From positions 637,001 to 701,000 of the forward strand of contig NC_089853.1 in the NCBI RefSeq assembly GCF_036373705.1: a stretch of DNA of 64,000 nucleotides. Direction: 5' to 3'. Below are positions 50,501 to 57,611 of the stretch, piece by piece. Numbering within the stretch: position 1 is the stretch's first letter; every line of letters starts with the position of its first letter. The notes under the pieces are model-generated. The model worked only from the letters and a program-made list of their open reading frames with translations, ran no database searches and was not told the origin of the DNA. Both the position numbers and the translations under genes were made by a program. The DNA is from Amia ocellicauda. Lineage: Eukaryota > Chordata > Actinopteri > Amiiformes > Amiidae.

Positions 50501-51793
50501 CCTGCCCATCAAGACTGGCTCTGTAACACACAGAGACACACTGTGAGTCAGCAGACTGGTGTGGAGAATGGGACACTGACAAATTGTAAAATGTTCAGAG
50601 GTTCTCAGCAGACATGGGTCAAAATGTGACCAGTTCATTTTAGAAAAGTAAAAGGCAGGTTTAGAGATGGACAAAGGGTGAAATCCAATCATACAAACAG
50701 ATTTTCCATGTGCATAATATTTGAAAATACAGTAACAGATGCCTGAGTTTTCATGGCTTTAGTGTGCTTGTGGTTTGAATCTGCTAGGCGGCCACCTTTA
50801 AGGATGGAAAGTTTAACTCCAGGCAACAGATGTTCTCACCAAATACCTGAATTACAAACCCTTCATAAACACACAGCCTTCATACTGCTTGTGCTGAGTC
50901 TAAGAAGCCCAAAGAGAAGAGCTACATACATAAATCCCCAACAAACTTTATTATAAAGGTAAAAGGTAATAAATATCCCACTAATATAAAGTAGTAAATA
51001 CACACTAGTGATTACATTATAAACAAAAAGATAAAAACAGTAACGATATAAAAAAATAAATACTAATATAAGGAAATTAATAAAATAAAAATGTCCCACT
51101 TAAAGAAAAGCTAAAGATTGCAATAACAATCTAGGATGCAGGACTTTTATATTAACTGCATATTTTTCCTATGCACTTTTTTGAATATGTAATTGTATTA
51201 TGTTTTGATCTGTAATTCTATACTGTATTATTGTACTTTCATATTGCTCTTTTATTCTGTAAGTTTCCCTGGGTAAGGGCGTCTGCCAAGAAATACATAA
51301 TATTAATAATAAAGACATCAAAGCAATTGACATGTCCTGACTCTGCTGTCAGTTCCTGTGCAGATACAGCTGTAACTCCACCTGTAACACAGCGTGGCCA
51401 CCGACTCCCTACCTGAAGTCCAGCTGAACCCAGAGGACAGACGCAGGCAAGGAAGAGGCCACTGTCTCACAGGATGCGCTCTGTTTGTCTGAAGTCGCCT
51501 CATTGTTGCGTATACTGTGATCAAGCTTTAATCTGTTCAGTCATGTGACTCAAAACACTAACAAAAACCAGCCTTGGCGAAAGGACAGTTCAGAAATAAG
51601 GAGACCCTCACTGAAAGACCCTCATTGAAAGGAATGACTCTGATCCCACCACAGAGGACTGTGGGCAGCACAGAGCGTGAAGCAGGAGGCCTGGCCCTGG
51701 GCAACTCTCAGTCTTACCTTCCTGTGCAGACGCCAGTCCAGCGCACAGCGTCCATAGCAGACACCACATCCCGGCCATCCTCGGGGTGTCCAT
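11090..51793 (-). CDS. muc5b-like: Gel-forming secreted mucin, MUC5B/MUC5AC-like (48 coding exons)
   Basis: Oligomeric secreted mucin that would form disulfide-linked mucus polymers. Exons, in gene order: 51718-51793, 50455-50520, 49719-49956, 45007-45121, 44618-44708, 44396-44505, 43885-44101, 43605-43730, 43336-43453, 43088-43226, 42774-42884, 42358-42427, 41805-41942, 41349-41513, 40932-41026, 40704-40830, 40356-40611, 40167-40219, 39821-39921, 39471-39622, 39067-39205, 38612-38722, 38326-38505, 37422-37661, 36984-37140, 34873-35001, 34583-34733, 34363-34406, 33851-34069, 22634-33430, 22053-22300, 21441-21615, 20838-21076, 20448-20631, 19749-20037, 19361-19539, 19189-19258, 18805-18923, 18349-18380, 17720-17897, 17195-17299, 16835-16875, 16596-16718, 15877-16218, 15611-15739, 15221-15260, 14360-14483, 11090-11357. 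Every junction is GT-AG, phases agree throughout and the sum is 17616 nt. No frameshift or internal stop is seen, so the gene looks intact. Order of domains and the module following D3 match human MUC5B best from memory; MUC5AC or MUC2 paralogy is not excluded. Confidence 0.93.
11402..11495. repeat. (TG)n / (CA)n microsatellite
   Basis: Runs of TG interrupted by short GTC-type steps in intron 47, immediately upstream of the last mucin exon's acceptor in transcript order. Confidence 0.85.
12009..13746. mobile_element. Fold-back-like non-autonomous DNA transposon (1.74 kb) in mucin intron 47
   Basis: The ends are ATGGAATGCC and GGCATTCCAT, and long inverted repeats of about 280 bp (12009-12305 versus 13465-13746) run inward. 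They share TTGAGTCAATAT, AAAT tandem repeats, repeated AAAAATGAGTCAATAAATAT-like units and three copies of a CATTTCA/ATTTCATGGCA motif. It is flanked by AGTTCAAT (12001-12008) and AGTTCAAA (13747-13754), an 8-bp duplication with one mismatch, the length made by hAT-type integration. No transposase is seen in the 1.15-kb core. The superfamily is therefore inferred only from duplication length. Confidence 0.8.
13166..13215. repeat. 14-bp tandem repeat (ACATTTAGTATACA-like)
   Basis: Three to four head-to-tail copies of a TTTAGTATACA-containing unit inside the core of the fold-back element. Confidence 0.7.
13755..14340. other. Mucin intron 47 remainder, nothing recognised
   Basis: AT-rich intron sequence between the fold-back element and exon 47. 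No open frame with family resemblance. Confidence 0.4.
14360..15739 (-). CDS. muc5b-like: Mucin exons 45-47: C-terminal VWC and start of cystine knot
   Basis: Exon 45 (15611-15739) encodes [20 protein letters not shown] to EFRPEACVP. Exon 46 (15221-15260, 40 bp) encodes [13 protein letters not shown]. Exon 47 (14360-14483) encodes [41 protein letters not shown], the first half of the CT cystine knot. Phases 0, 0, 1 and 2 chain correctly into the last exon. Confidence 0.9.
15877..16218 (-). CDS. muc5b-like: Mucin exon 44: VWC segment with inserted Asn/Gly/Thr repeat
   Basis: Starts [20 protein letters not shown] and VFPMP as in other gel-forming mucins. It then contains about 75 residues built on [13 protein letters not shown] units ([18 protein letters not shown]..., later [12 protein letters not shown] and NNGNTIPNG) before returning to [11 protein letters not shown]. 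In mammalian MUC2/5B this position is a short linker, so the insertion is unusual. Several NTT tripeptides are N-glycosylation sequons. The exon is phase 0 at both ends and the repeat does not break the frame. Confidence 0.9.
15925..16130 (-). repeat. Coding minisatellite: [13 protein letters not shown] units in mucin C-terminus
   Basis: Imperfect units built from 9-bp steps, visible on the plus strand as variations of TTGCCATTGGGAGTGGTG. Composition is almost entirely Asn, Gly, Thr, with some Pro, Ser and Ile. It differs completely in sequence from the 18-bp PTS array, so it arose independently. Confidence 0.85.
16596..18380 (-). CDS. muc5b-like: Mucin exons 39-43: VWC-like cysteine-rich modules
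   Basis: Exon 39 is only 32 bp ([10 protein letters not shown]) and is fixed by phase. Exon 40 encodes [20 protein letters not shown] and [11 protein letters not shown], exon 41 [20 protein letters not shown] and CCPIYQC, exon 42 [12 protein letters not shown] (41 bp), and exon 43 [15 protein letters not shown] to [12 protein letters not shown]. Together these are the B/C (VWC) modules between D4 and the cystine knot. The '[11 protein letters not shown]' join agrees closely with mammalian MUC2/MUC5 sequences. Confidence 0.88.
18805..21615 (-). CDS. muc5b-like: Mucin exons 32-38: D4 assembly
   Basis: Exon 32 encodes a Cys-rich lead-in ([10 protein letters not shown] to [11 protein letters not shown]). 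Exon 33 opens the VWD domain with [20 protein letters not shown], and exon 34 continues ([20 protein letters not shown] to [11 protein letters not shown]). Exon 35 has [20 protein letters not shown] followed by an internal Thr/Pro-rich segment of about 35 residues. Exon 36 is the C8 domain ([31 protein letters not shown]). Exons 37-38 form the TIL part ([10 protein letters not shown] to [16 protein letters not shown]). The GDPH autocleavage motif known from MUC2/MUC5AC D4 reads GYQH here. Confidence 0.9.
22053..22300 (-). CDS. muc5b-like: Mucin exon 31: post-repeat Cys module and PTS linker
   Basis: Encodes [20 protein letters not shown], then [12 protein letters not shown], then a Thr/Pro linker ([20 protein letters not shown]) and [10 protein letters not shown]. 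The Cys module resembles the post-D3 'TTDG' module of exon 29, so the repeat domain is bracketed by two related modules. The exon follows the end of exon 30 in phase (one base plus GC). Confidence 0.88.
22634..33430 (-). CDS. muc5b-like: Mucin exon 30: giant 10.8-kb central exon (two CysD domains plus PTS repeats)
   Basis: One uninterrupted coding exon of 10797 bp, about 3599 residues. In order it holds a Thr/Ser linker, CysD1, a Thr/Ser linker (about 33080-32785), CysD2, non-repetitive Ser/Thr/Pro sequence (32470-31870), the 18-bp repeat array (31866-22836) and a short tail ending FQGKKISPG. The acceptor has two tandem CAGs (AAACAGCAG), so the exon may start at 33430 or 33427. The donor at 22633 is GTAAGG. 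Human MUC5B has a comparable single central exon of about 10.7 kb; here the interior is largely one simple repeat rather than alternating CysD and PTS units. The repeat makes assembly errors in copy number likely. Confidence 0.93.
22836..31866 (-). repeat. 18-bp coding minisatellite: TTPH-x-S mucin PTS repeat, about 500 units
   Basis: Unit on the coding strand is close to ACCACCCCACACACATCT, translating TTPHTS. Variants at residue 5 (T, E, V, I, K, D, G) and residue 6 (S, T, F) give [24 protein letters not shown] and so on; [12 protein letters not shown] and TTPDTS replace the His. The array spans about 9.03 kb, so about 500 units. Thr/Ser-Pro density marks it as a dense O-glycan domain. Length changes are almost all multiples of 18 bp and the frame never breaks, which indicates selection for coding. 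Blocks of many units recur at long range, for example a 1098-bp (61-unit) offset between about 29.8-30.1 and 30.9-31.2 kb. Confidence 0.95.
32480..32785 (-). other. CysD2 (WxxW) domain inside exon 30
   Basis: Begins [20 protein letters not shown] and continues [60 protein letters not shown], then IRVQCC. It is divergent from CysD1 but keeps all landmark residues. Only two CysD domains are present, both N-terminal to the repeat array; human MUC5B carries seven dispersed among its repeats. Confidence 0.92.
33095..33385 (-). other. CysD1 (WxxW) domain inside exon 30
   Basis: Begins [20 protein letters not shown] and continues [56 protein letters not shown], then VLCC. The W-x-x-W motif, the GDFETF acidic motif and the eight-to-ten-cysteine spacing are diagnostic of mucin CysD domains, which in MUC2/5AC/5B act as non-covalent crosslinkers that control gel pore size. 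Confidence 0.92.
33851..34406 (-). CDS. muc5b-like: Mucin exons 28-29: post-D3 'TTDG' Cys module and first PTS linker
   Basis: Exon 28 (34363-34406, only 44 bp) encodes [15 protein letters not shown]. Without it the phases of exons 27 and 29 do not match, which is why it is called. Exon 29 (33851-34069) encodes [20 protein letters not shown] then [20 protein letters not shown]. That module directly follows D3 in MUC5B and MUC5AC and helps separate this gene from other mucin classes. The exon ends in a short Thr/Pro stretch ([20 protein letters not shown]), the first O-glycosylation segment. Confidence 0.88.
34583..39205 (-). CDS. muc5b-like: Mucin exons 21-27: D3 assembly (N-terminal multimerisation domain)
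   Basis: Exon 21 opens the third VWD domain ([19 protein letters not shown]). Exon 22 has [20 protein letters not shown], exon 23 [17 protein letters not shown], and exon 24 [20 protein letters not shown]. Exon 25 is the C8 domain with [20 protein letters not shown], nearly invariant in vertebrate MUC5-type mucins. Exons 26-27 form the TIL region ([37 protein letters not shown]). In this family D3 carries the intermolecular cysteines that multimerise the mucin N-termini. Intron 25 (35002-36983) is almost filled by the solo-LTR-like element. Confidence 0.92.
35065..36919 (+). mobile_element. Candidate solo LTR (1855 bp) in mucin intron 25
   Basis: Termini are TGTAGCGT and ACGCTACA, an 8-bp perfect inverted repeat with the canonical TG...CA ends. 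Both flanks carry TCCC (35061-35064 and 36920-36923), a 4-bp target duplication. Inside, a TATAAAT box (35477-35483) is followed within 15 bp by a 71-bp CT tract, and AATAAA signals lie at 35721 and about 36287, as expected for U3-R-U5. No gag or pol is present, consistent with LTR-LTR recombination. The length is at the high end for an LTR, and the family is not recognised. Confidence 0.65.
35497..35567. repeat. (CT)n microsatellite, about 35 units
   Basis: Uninterrupted CT dinucleotides just downstream of the LTR TATA box, so near the predicted start of the R region. Confidence 0.95.
37818..38245. repeat. Intronic minisatellite, unit about 27-32 bp
   Basis: About 14-15 imperfect copies of a TTTACACTGCTGTACTGATC-type unit in mucin intron 23. 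Some copies have a CAGACACTTA variant of the spacer. Confidence 0.85.
39471..40219 (-). CDS. muc5b-like: Mucin exons 18-20: D' region (TIL'/E')
   Basis: Three small exons link D2 to D3. Exon 18 (53 bp, [17 protein letters not shown]) is needed to keep the frame between exons 17 and 19. Exon 19 encodes [16 protein letters not shown] and [12 protein letters not shown], and exon 20 [17 protein letters not shown] followed by [16 protein letters not shown]. This closely follows the D' cysteine pattern of vertebrate MUC5-type mucins. Confidence 0.88.
39700..39817. repeat. Small intronic minisatellite, unit about 27 bp
   Basis: Four to five imperfect copies of a GGTGACAGTGAAGTATGTGT-type unit in mucin intron 19. 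Confidence 0.75.
40356..43226 (-). CDS. muc5b-like: Mucin exons 10-17: D2 assembly (VWD-C8-TIL)
   Basis: Exon 10 starts the second VWD domain ([19 protein letters not shown]). Exons 11-13 encode the beta core. The CGLCGDFND motif is split over the exon 13/14 junction and is intact. Exons 15-16 give the C8 domain ([26 protein letters not shown]), and exon 17 the TIL domain ([19 protein letters not shown] through CPCY). In the mucin/VWF family D1-D2 acts as the pH-dependent assembly template for N-terminal linking. Introns are short here (about 0.1-0.6 kb), so exon order and phases are easy to verify. Confidence 0.9.
41550..41722. repeat. GA-rich purine tract
   Basis: About 170 bp of nearly pure purine on the plus strand in mucin intron 13 (pyrimidine on the transcript), with GAGAGAGGGAGG-like steps. 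Confidence 0.7.
43336..50520 (-). CDS. muc5b-like: Mucin exons 2-9: N-terminal D1 assembly (VWD-C8-TIL)
   Basis: Exon 2 is a short linker. Exon 3 opens the first VWD domain with [18 protein letters not shown], exon 4 continues the beta-rich core, and exon 5 holds the CGLCGDFNG motif, the CxxC type linked to disulfide exchange in VWF and mucin multimer assembly. Exons 6-7 carry the C8 domain ([10 protein letters not shown] and WRTPDFC). Exons 8-9 form the TIL domain ([18 protein letters not shown] to CRIW). All expected cysteines of the module appear to be present. Intron 3, between exons 3 and 4, is enlarged to 4.6 kb by nested transposons. Confidence 0.9.
44351..44382. repeat. (CA)n microsatellite
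   Basis: About 15 CA units in mucin intron 6, about 15 bp from the donor of exon 6. Confidence 0.9.
45652..46220 (+). pseudogene. Tc1-like transposase remnant
   Basis: N-terminal paired-type helix-turn-helix: [20 protein letters not shown], then [20 protein letters not shown] and [14 protein letters not shown]. The C-terminal part lies in another frame after a large deletion: [20 protein letters not shown], then [20 protein letters not shown], including the [11 protein letters not shown] block that carries the last catalytic residues of the DDE triad. At under 600 bp it is well below a full transposase (about 1 kb), so it is inactive. Confidence 0.9.
46770..48524 (-). pseudogene. CR1 ORF2, linker and reverse transcriptase
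   Basis: The longest piece (47092-48042) carries [58 protein letters not shown] and [17 protein letters not shown] is the catalytic motif. It continues in another frame as [17 protein letters not shown] and [20 protein letters not shown] (46772-47113). A linker segment lies at 48270-48524. Several frameshifts make it inactive. Confidence 0.92.
48640..49131 (-). pseudogene. CR1 ORF2, AP-endonuclease domain
   Basis: Starts [20 protein letters not shown] and includes [57 protein letters not shown] and [15 protein letters not shown]. These are the N-A-R-S, E-T-W, GGG-A-Y, Y-R-P and GD-N-P blocks of LINE endonucleases. The frame is lost after VEMVND and resumes elsewhere. Confidence 0.9.
51255..51312 (+). 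mobile_element. SINE/L2-type 3' tail in mucin intron 1
   Basis: GTAAGTTTCCCTGGGTAAGG followed by GCGTCTGCCAAGAAATACAT and an AATAATAAT run. This is the conserved 3' tail shared by fish L2 LINEs and the SINEs they mobilise. The 5' body is not recognisable. Confidence 0.65.
51718..51793 (-). CDS. muc5b-like: Mucin exon 1: start codon and signal peptide
   Basis: Encodes [20 protein letters not shown] followed by ASAQE. A short basic N-terminus, a hydrophobic core and an A-S-A|Q cleavage site make a standard signal peptide. The exon ends AAG|GTAAGAC after one base of codon 26. The in-frame TTG 24 bp upstream is not a plausible start; the ATG at 51793 is the first in frame after the TATA box. Confidence 0.9.
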
Positions 51794-51835
51794 TGCTCCG
51801 ACACTATCGTTCTCCAACCTGAGCGCCAGGTTGCC

Positions 51836-51843
51836 TCTTTATA
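51836..51843 (-). promoter_or_regulatory. TATA box of the mucin gene
   Basis: On the minus strand TATAAAGA lies 43-50 bp before the start codon. A start site 25-30 bp downstream of it would leave only about 15-25 nt of 5' UTR. Just upstream (about 51860-51900) the DNA is very GC-rich with GGGCGGG-like Sp1-type boxes. The start ATG at 51793 has G at -3 and G at +4. This is a focused, tissue-specific type promoter by inspection; the transcription start itself is inferred. Confidence 0.65.
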
Positions 51844-53340
51844 GCGCCAGGCAGGCAGGTGGGGCCGTGAGGAGGGCCGGGCGGGCGCGGTGGGGGGCTG
51901 GACATCTCTGCTTTGCAATGAAAAGACAAACAGGAGCATTATGCCTCCTAGACAAACAGGCTTAAAGACAGAGACTCACTGGACAAACAGACTCAAGGAC
52001 AGAGACTCACGCACTGTTTGTACAGCAGAGCCGGGATTCACTCCTCATCCTATCCTTCTCTTTTTCTTGTTTCTGAGTCGGTGAAACGGGCATCACGGCC
52101 TGGTTGTGTGGGTGTTGGTGTGGATCAGGGTGCTCCTGCAATGACACTGATGAGTTTAATATTGAGGGGCCTCCTGCACAGCTGCCATCACCATGACACA
52201 TGGGAATCAGTGTTAGAAGCATTTCAGCCTGATCAGGGCCCATGGACTGAACTGGGTCAGAGACTGCAGCTCCTTTGCTCAATGAAGACACATCATTGAT
52301 TAAGAAGTAGGACCCACAGTTTAATGAACAATATTCAACCACAGCTGTATGTCGTTGTGACGTCTGTGCTTACATATAATATATAAATATGCTTAACTGC
52401 TCAGAGAACAAAGGCTGAGATTAATGTTAATTTCTGGCCAATGACATTAAAAGCTTATTGAGTGAGTTTCTAAGCTGCTCCCCAGTCTGTGCTTCTCCAC
52501 AGAGCCGCCCCACCTATTTATCAGGATGTCAAACCACAGGCACTGCACTGTACTGTTGACCCCCCAGACCACACAGAGAGACTCCCTCCTCCCTCGGGGA
52601 CGGCAGGACTCTGAGCTCTCTGAGTCGGGCCTCCAGAGTCTGCACAGATGCTGAACCTCGCAGTGCTGGGGTTCGCCCATCCGGCCCTGAGTCTGCAGAG
52701 TAATCGGTAATGCCTTGATACACTTCACTGAAGAAAAATAAAAATAGAGGCATGAGCTCGGATTATAGCAGCAGAAACCTTGGATGTTTTCTAGACGTAA
52801 CAGAAGAAGAGACAACAGAGTGCTGATCTCTGTAACTCCTCCTCCTGCATGGGCTCTGTGCTGGCAGGGCAGCGCAGGGCAGCACACACACTGTCCACAA
52901 AATAGCTGCTCCTCTCTATGACACGCGTGGATAAGCGCCTGTACAAACACCAGCCTGCCCTCTGTTCCCAGGGAAGATGATCCGGCACATCCTGCAGCAC
53001 AGTCCCTCTGGCAGGTAAGAGGTTCATTGTGCTCAAGCCTGGTGGTGAGGAATTACAGACTGGAAGGGATAATGGGAAAAGAAGATAATAGGATAAGGGG
53101 ATAATGGGACTGTCTTGCACTGAAAAGTCTCCACTACTGGGGAAGGAAACTGCACTCCCCTGTACTCACCTGTACTCCCCTGTGCCCCCCTGTGTGCCAT
53201 TGTACTCACCTGTGTTCCACTGTACTCACCTGTGCTCCCTGTGCTCACCTGTAGTCACCTGTACTTGTACTCCCCTGTGCTACCCATGTCCAGAACACTG
53301 GTGTCTGTGGTGACTGACAGTATTACTGGCACTGATTCTG
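51844..53340. other. 5' flank of the mucin gene, no coding feature recognised
   Basis: The first 60 bp are GC-rich proximal promoter. Beyond that I see no exon with family resemblance. A run of CACCTGTACTCC-type 10-bp steps forms a small minisatellite at about 53155-53275. Confidence 0.5.
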
Positions 53341-53348
53341 TCTGCAGG

Positions 53349-53480
53349 ATGACCGTGTCTGTGAATGCGCACAGGGAGCCTCGGGGCTGCAGCCCACAGC
53401 TGAAGAGCCTCAGGTCCTCAGGCTCCATGACTTGACACTTGAGCAGAACCATCCAGGAGAATCTTGTCTCGTTTCCGCAA
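53349..53480. other. Unassigned exon-like block
   Basis: The plus strand has a TCTGTCTGCAG acceptor-like site at 53347, then MTVSVNAHREPRGCSPQLKS to a stop. The minus strand is open through the same bases (GNETRFSWMVLLKCQVMEPE). Neither reading is recognised, and no donor is convincing on either strand. Confidence 0.2.
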
Positions 53481-54473
53481 TCTGCAGTTGGTGTCACGTG
53501 AGGGATTAGGCTCCTTAATCACTTATTACTACAATTTATTATTTGTGTTCTTTGAAAAGTATTTTCCATTTTCCTTTCTTTACATATGTGATGGGTTTTA
53601 TTGGTATGGTTTACACATTTATTTGTTTGTTTTAATAAAAAATGTTTTTATTTGTTTTATATTTATTCACTTTAGTTTATTGCATGGTTTCTTTTGTGCT
53701 TAATGTCATTTCACTAGGTGAACTCCCCTCTCCAGTCTGCTGTAACTAAGGATATATTTAAACAGAAAAAGAATATATTTGACTGGTAGTGTGGTAGTGA
53801 AATTATTATTTATTTTTAAGAAACAGACAAAAGGAGACTTTTAGTTTAGAGTGTGCTAGTAATATATTTTCCTGATTTCTCCTGCACTCCACTTGTCTGT
53901 GACTGAGTATAAGACTTGTAATTGTTGGGCTCTTCACTGCATTCATTCTATTGATAATATCTACATGACTGTGATCATTGTTACTGGAAACATCTGCCTC
54001 TTTCAAATACATTGTTTAAGTGTTTATTTTCAAATAAAACAATACATTTCCGTGCCTAGTTAACTGGTAAAAAGATCCTGGGGAAGGTGTTCCAGTAAGG
54101 GGACCCTGACCCCGAAAATCATCAGGGTGGTGAAGTCGGACAGTGCTCTCGACATGATACAATTGATACAATTGACATTTGGTATGGTTTGCACTTTTTT
54201 TTTTTTTTTATGTGTTTTGAGACAAGCACTGACATGATTCCCCTGCCCCAGTCCATGAACCATTGCACCTCTATCTGCAAGTCCTTGTTACAGCTGTATG
54301 TTCGGGATTGGCGTTGGACTACCGGGGTAAAGGGCTAAGAGAGCGAGACAGTGGGGCAGCAGGAGCGGCTTGACCAGCACGGGGCTGCACTAGAGGGAAG
54401 AGGCTGGGAAACACGAAGCAGGGGAGCGGGTTTCCTCATGAACTCCTCTGCAGTACCGGCAAAAGGCTAAACC

Positions 54474-54617
54474 AGTTTTGTCCCCTTTTTTGTGGATTGG
54501 TATGACATTTGCCATCTTCCAGTCAATTGGCACATTATAAGTGTCATTTGGAATATTTGAGTTAATTTCCCTCATTTCTTTAAGTACTGTGGGAAATATA
54601 CTATCTGGCCCAGGTGA
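54474..54617 (-). mobile_element. CR1-like LINE fragment
   Basis: Minus strand reads [18 protein letters not shown] preceded by REINSNIPNDTYNVP, matching the RT start of the other CR1 copies ([20 protein letters not shown]). Only about 145 bp remain. Confidence 0.8.
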
Positions 54618-55635
54618 AGGGCAGTCATAGCTGGGGTGACTCCATTGTTGTTTGTTTTCAATCCGTTCTATAGATTTCCTATTTCTATTGTGTTTACTTT
54701 CATCAAACCTAACAGTGCATTCAGATATCTATACACTTTGTTTTTTTGTTTCTATTAGCACTGTTGTTTATGTAGGTGTTTATTGTTGTGTCTAGTGGGA
54801 TCCTGTTGAGTGTTGTGTTACACTGTTTGTTTTGAACTTCAATCACTACTGCTGCATTCATCTTCACTCATCATTCCTGGATTATTCACCAAGACCATTG
54901 CAACGCTCTCAAGTTTTCCAATCTCCTCAACCTTCATTGCTGTTTTCTCTGGACTTCTGCTGGGTGAGCTCACTCCATTCTGTTCACATTGGTTCATTTT
55001 TCCAGGATCATTTTCATCATCACTTGGACATTGCTAATTTATTTTGTTACTTTGCAGCACAGTTCATTTCACCTTTAATTTGTTACTGTTTGGACTGCAT
55101 CCATTTCAATCCCATTTATCTCCATTCTAATCCATCCATCTAATTGTTTTCTACATTGTGTGTTTGTTGTTTTTCTTGTCCTATCTTCCATACTTCACTT
55201 ATTTCATGGTTTCTTTCCTATCTATCCTATTTCTGTTTGTCATTCTGAATCCCCACAATAAACTGCAATGGTTAAGAATTGACACAATTGATGTCCCTGT
55301 GTTTGCTGTTTGTCACCATTGCTGATGTTTATAAAATAGGCCAGTAATAGCTCCGTTTGGAGGACAGTGCGGCTACTTAACAGTCGTGCAGGGTGAATGT
55401 TACAAATGGACTTTAAGTCGTTCTAGATTTGCATGAACAGTTTTTTTCAGGAGTTTTCCAAGGAATGTTAGAAACTTTCTGAGACGATCAGAGGACAGGC
55501 AGACGAGCTATATCGCCTGTGATTTATCAATTATTTATCAAAACATGCTTATATACATAAACATGAAAAAAACGATTATAATCTTTACGAAATAAACTGT
55601 GTAAACTTGTGTATACATTGGTATGCAGACATCTT
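54618..55635. other. AT-rich stretch without recognised feature
   Basis: I see no exon or repeat family I can name here. TCATTTC/TTCATC-rich pyrimidine segments occur around 54840-55260. Confidence 0.4.
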
Positions 55636-55637
55636 AG

Positions 55638-56450
55638 CAGTGTTTTTCAAAGTCTGGGTCGAGACCCACGGGTGCGTTGCCGGAGGTTAAAAATGGGTCG
55701 CCAAACAAAACGTAGAATATAATTTTTCTCTCTAGTTTTCTGTGAAAATATAATAATAATATCTGGTAGTAGCCTAGTAGCCACATGAGGCAATTTACCG
55801 CAGAGCACTCTGTAATCATGGCTATTTAGTGAGCGCCCAACTGAACTCAGCGACAGCAAGCTGTCCCGATCACCAGTGTCACCGAGTCTAGACACACAAC
55901 TGATTAGGGCAGACATCCCAGCTAACACACTGTGTTGTATAATGTGGCAACATTGTGTGTTAGCTGGGATGAGGCAGCTTTGCTCCTAAATCGGAGACAA
56001 TGCCGCAAAACAAAATGAAAAAAAAAAAGAAAAAAAAACATATGTGTGAAATCCACCTTAAAAGAGAGCAATTAAGAGGATCCCACAGACTGGTACAAGA
56101 AATTAAATTAGGTGGCACTGAACTAGGCCTATATCACTTCGTTATTTTCCATCACTTGTTTATTGATAGCTATTCCATTTATAAACGTATATACATATGA
56201 TAAATAAATCTGGCATGTGGATGCTTTTGCCTTTCACAAATGACTTATACATGCGATATGGGATTTTTAGTTTTCACAAAATAAAGACAAAGGTCAGAAA
56301 TCGACTGAACTCTGTGCCTGATATGCGAGTGGCCCTCTCATCCTGCACACCGGACATTGACATTGACAAACACAAGCAGCTCATCTGTCCCATCAATGTT
56401 GGAGACACGCACGCACTCAGACATTCTCGCAGTGCGCAGGTGTGCGCAGC
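55638..56450 (+). mobile_element. hAT (Charlie/ZBED5-like) transposon remnant
   Basis: The left edge CAGTGTTTTTCAAAGTCTGG GTCGAGACCC looks like a hAT-Charlie terminus. Near the other end (about 56200-56400) the plus strand encodes LLPFTNDLYMRYGIFSFHKI and KTKVRNRLNSVPDMRVALSS, resembling the C-terminal dimerisation region of ZBED5/FAM200-like hAT transposases (K-x-R-N-R-L). The rest of the transposase is absent and the right terminus was not found. Confidence 0.55.
55914..55971. repeat. Perfect 17-bp-arm palindrome
   Basis: CATCCCAGCTAACACAC and its exact reverse complement GTGTGTTAGCTGGGATG are separated by a 24-bp loop that itself has TGTG/CACA symmetry. It may be a tiny MITE or a DNA hairpin. 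Confidence 0.85.
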
Positions 56451-56702
56451 CGCGCAGGACGACAAGGTTACAAACCTGTCAAAAATAAGTGTGTCATGTA
56501 TGTCCTAAAGGCAAGTAACCAATCAGAAACATCATGCATCTGCTCTGCCCCCGGAGCAGTTCTGTCCTATCAGAGTTGGTTTCAAAAGCCTCGCCTCGAT
56601 TGGTGCATTTACTTCCGCTCGAAGGTGGGACTAAGCGGAGTGATAGCGCAGAGAGCCTCTGACAGGCTAGAGTTATTTTAAAGAAAAAGCCGGGAGAAAA
56701 TA

Positions 56703-56798
56703 ATGCTGCCGTTTGGAAAGATTGTAGAAGCATCTGGATTGAACAGTCTGTATGCGACTGTGCAGGAGAAACGCCAGGCAGGCCATCTTTCATTAGTG
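56703..56798 (+). CDS. Possible first coding exon, unknown gene
   Basis: ATG at 56703 opens MLPFGKIVEASGLNSLYATV then QEKRQAGHLSLV, 32 codons, ending exactly at GTG|GTAAGA. It could be the 5' exon of a gene with its remaining exons further right, but no next exon was linked and the peptide is not recognised. Confidence 0.25.
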
Positions 56799-56799
56799 G

Positions 56800-57611
56800 T
56801 AAGAATATACTTTTGCTTTCTTGCTGTGTGTTGAATGTTTTGGGGAGTTAGATCTGTGCACATTACAATGATGTCTATATTTTGTCTATGCAGATACAGA
56901 TATAAACGAGCTTAAGTTTCAGAGTCAAAGACATGATTGCTTTGTTTAACCTCTGACCATGGCCAATGGCTGAACTGTTTCTTAATGGTGCGTTGCAGTT
57001 TCTGAGGAGAAACTTATTTCCTCCTCCTCCAATAGTGCTGTCCCACGGGGCGCTCAACGGCCAGGCCGGGGCTGCATTAGCGCTTTGAACACTGGGTCCG
57101 ATGATGCATCCAATGTCTACCGTCGTGAAAAGAGAAAGCTTGTGAAGTAGTGTGCATGCCATCCCACCGTGCACACCGAGCCGCCATCGCTGGACAGAGC
57201 TGCACACGCGTTAAAAATGACATCGACCAATGGAAAACAGTAGGACTACATGTGGATTGATGGGAAAGCTTATCATCTGATTTCTAACCATGAAGAATAA
57301 AGAAGAATACAACAACGAGAATAACTAGAAATACATGACAAGCTATCACGGAGGAGCAGGACACTGATGCAGCTGGAATTCTCTTAGAAAGTGAGAAAGC
57401 ACAGAAAAACAACAAAAATGTGACTTACATGAATTACAAAGATTTGCACTTTCAAATCAACAGTTTAATGTTGAACATCGCATTCTGCTTTTTTCTTATG
57501 GCAAGGTGTATTTTTTTATCATTGTAAAAATAATGAAAAAGCTAATTTTGTCTTCAGCAGCCACTGCCAGGCTGAGGATAACAATGGATACTGGTTTTAA
57601 CTCTGTTAGTT
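56800..57611. other. No supported feature
   Basis: Sequence after the possible exon at 56703-56798. GC-richer around 57010-57200, but no exon could be linked. Confidence 0.3.
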
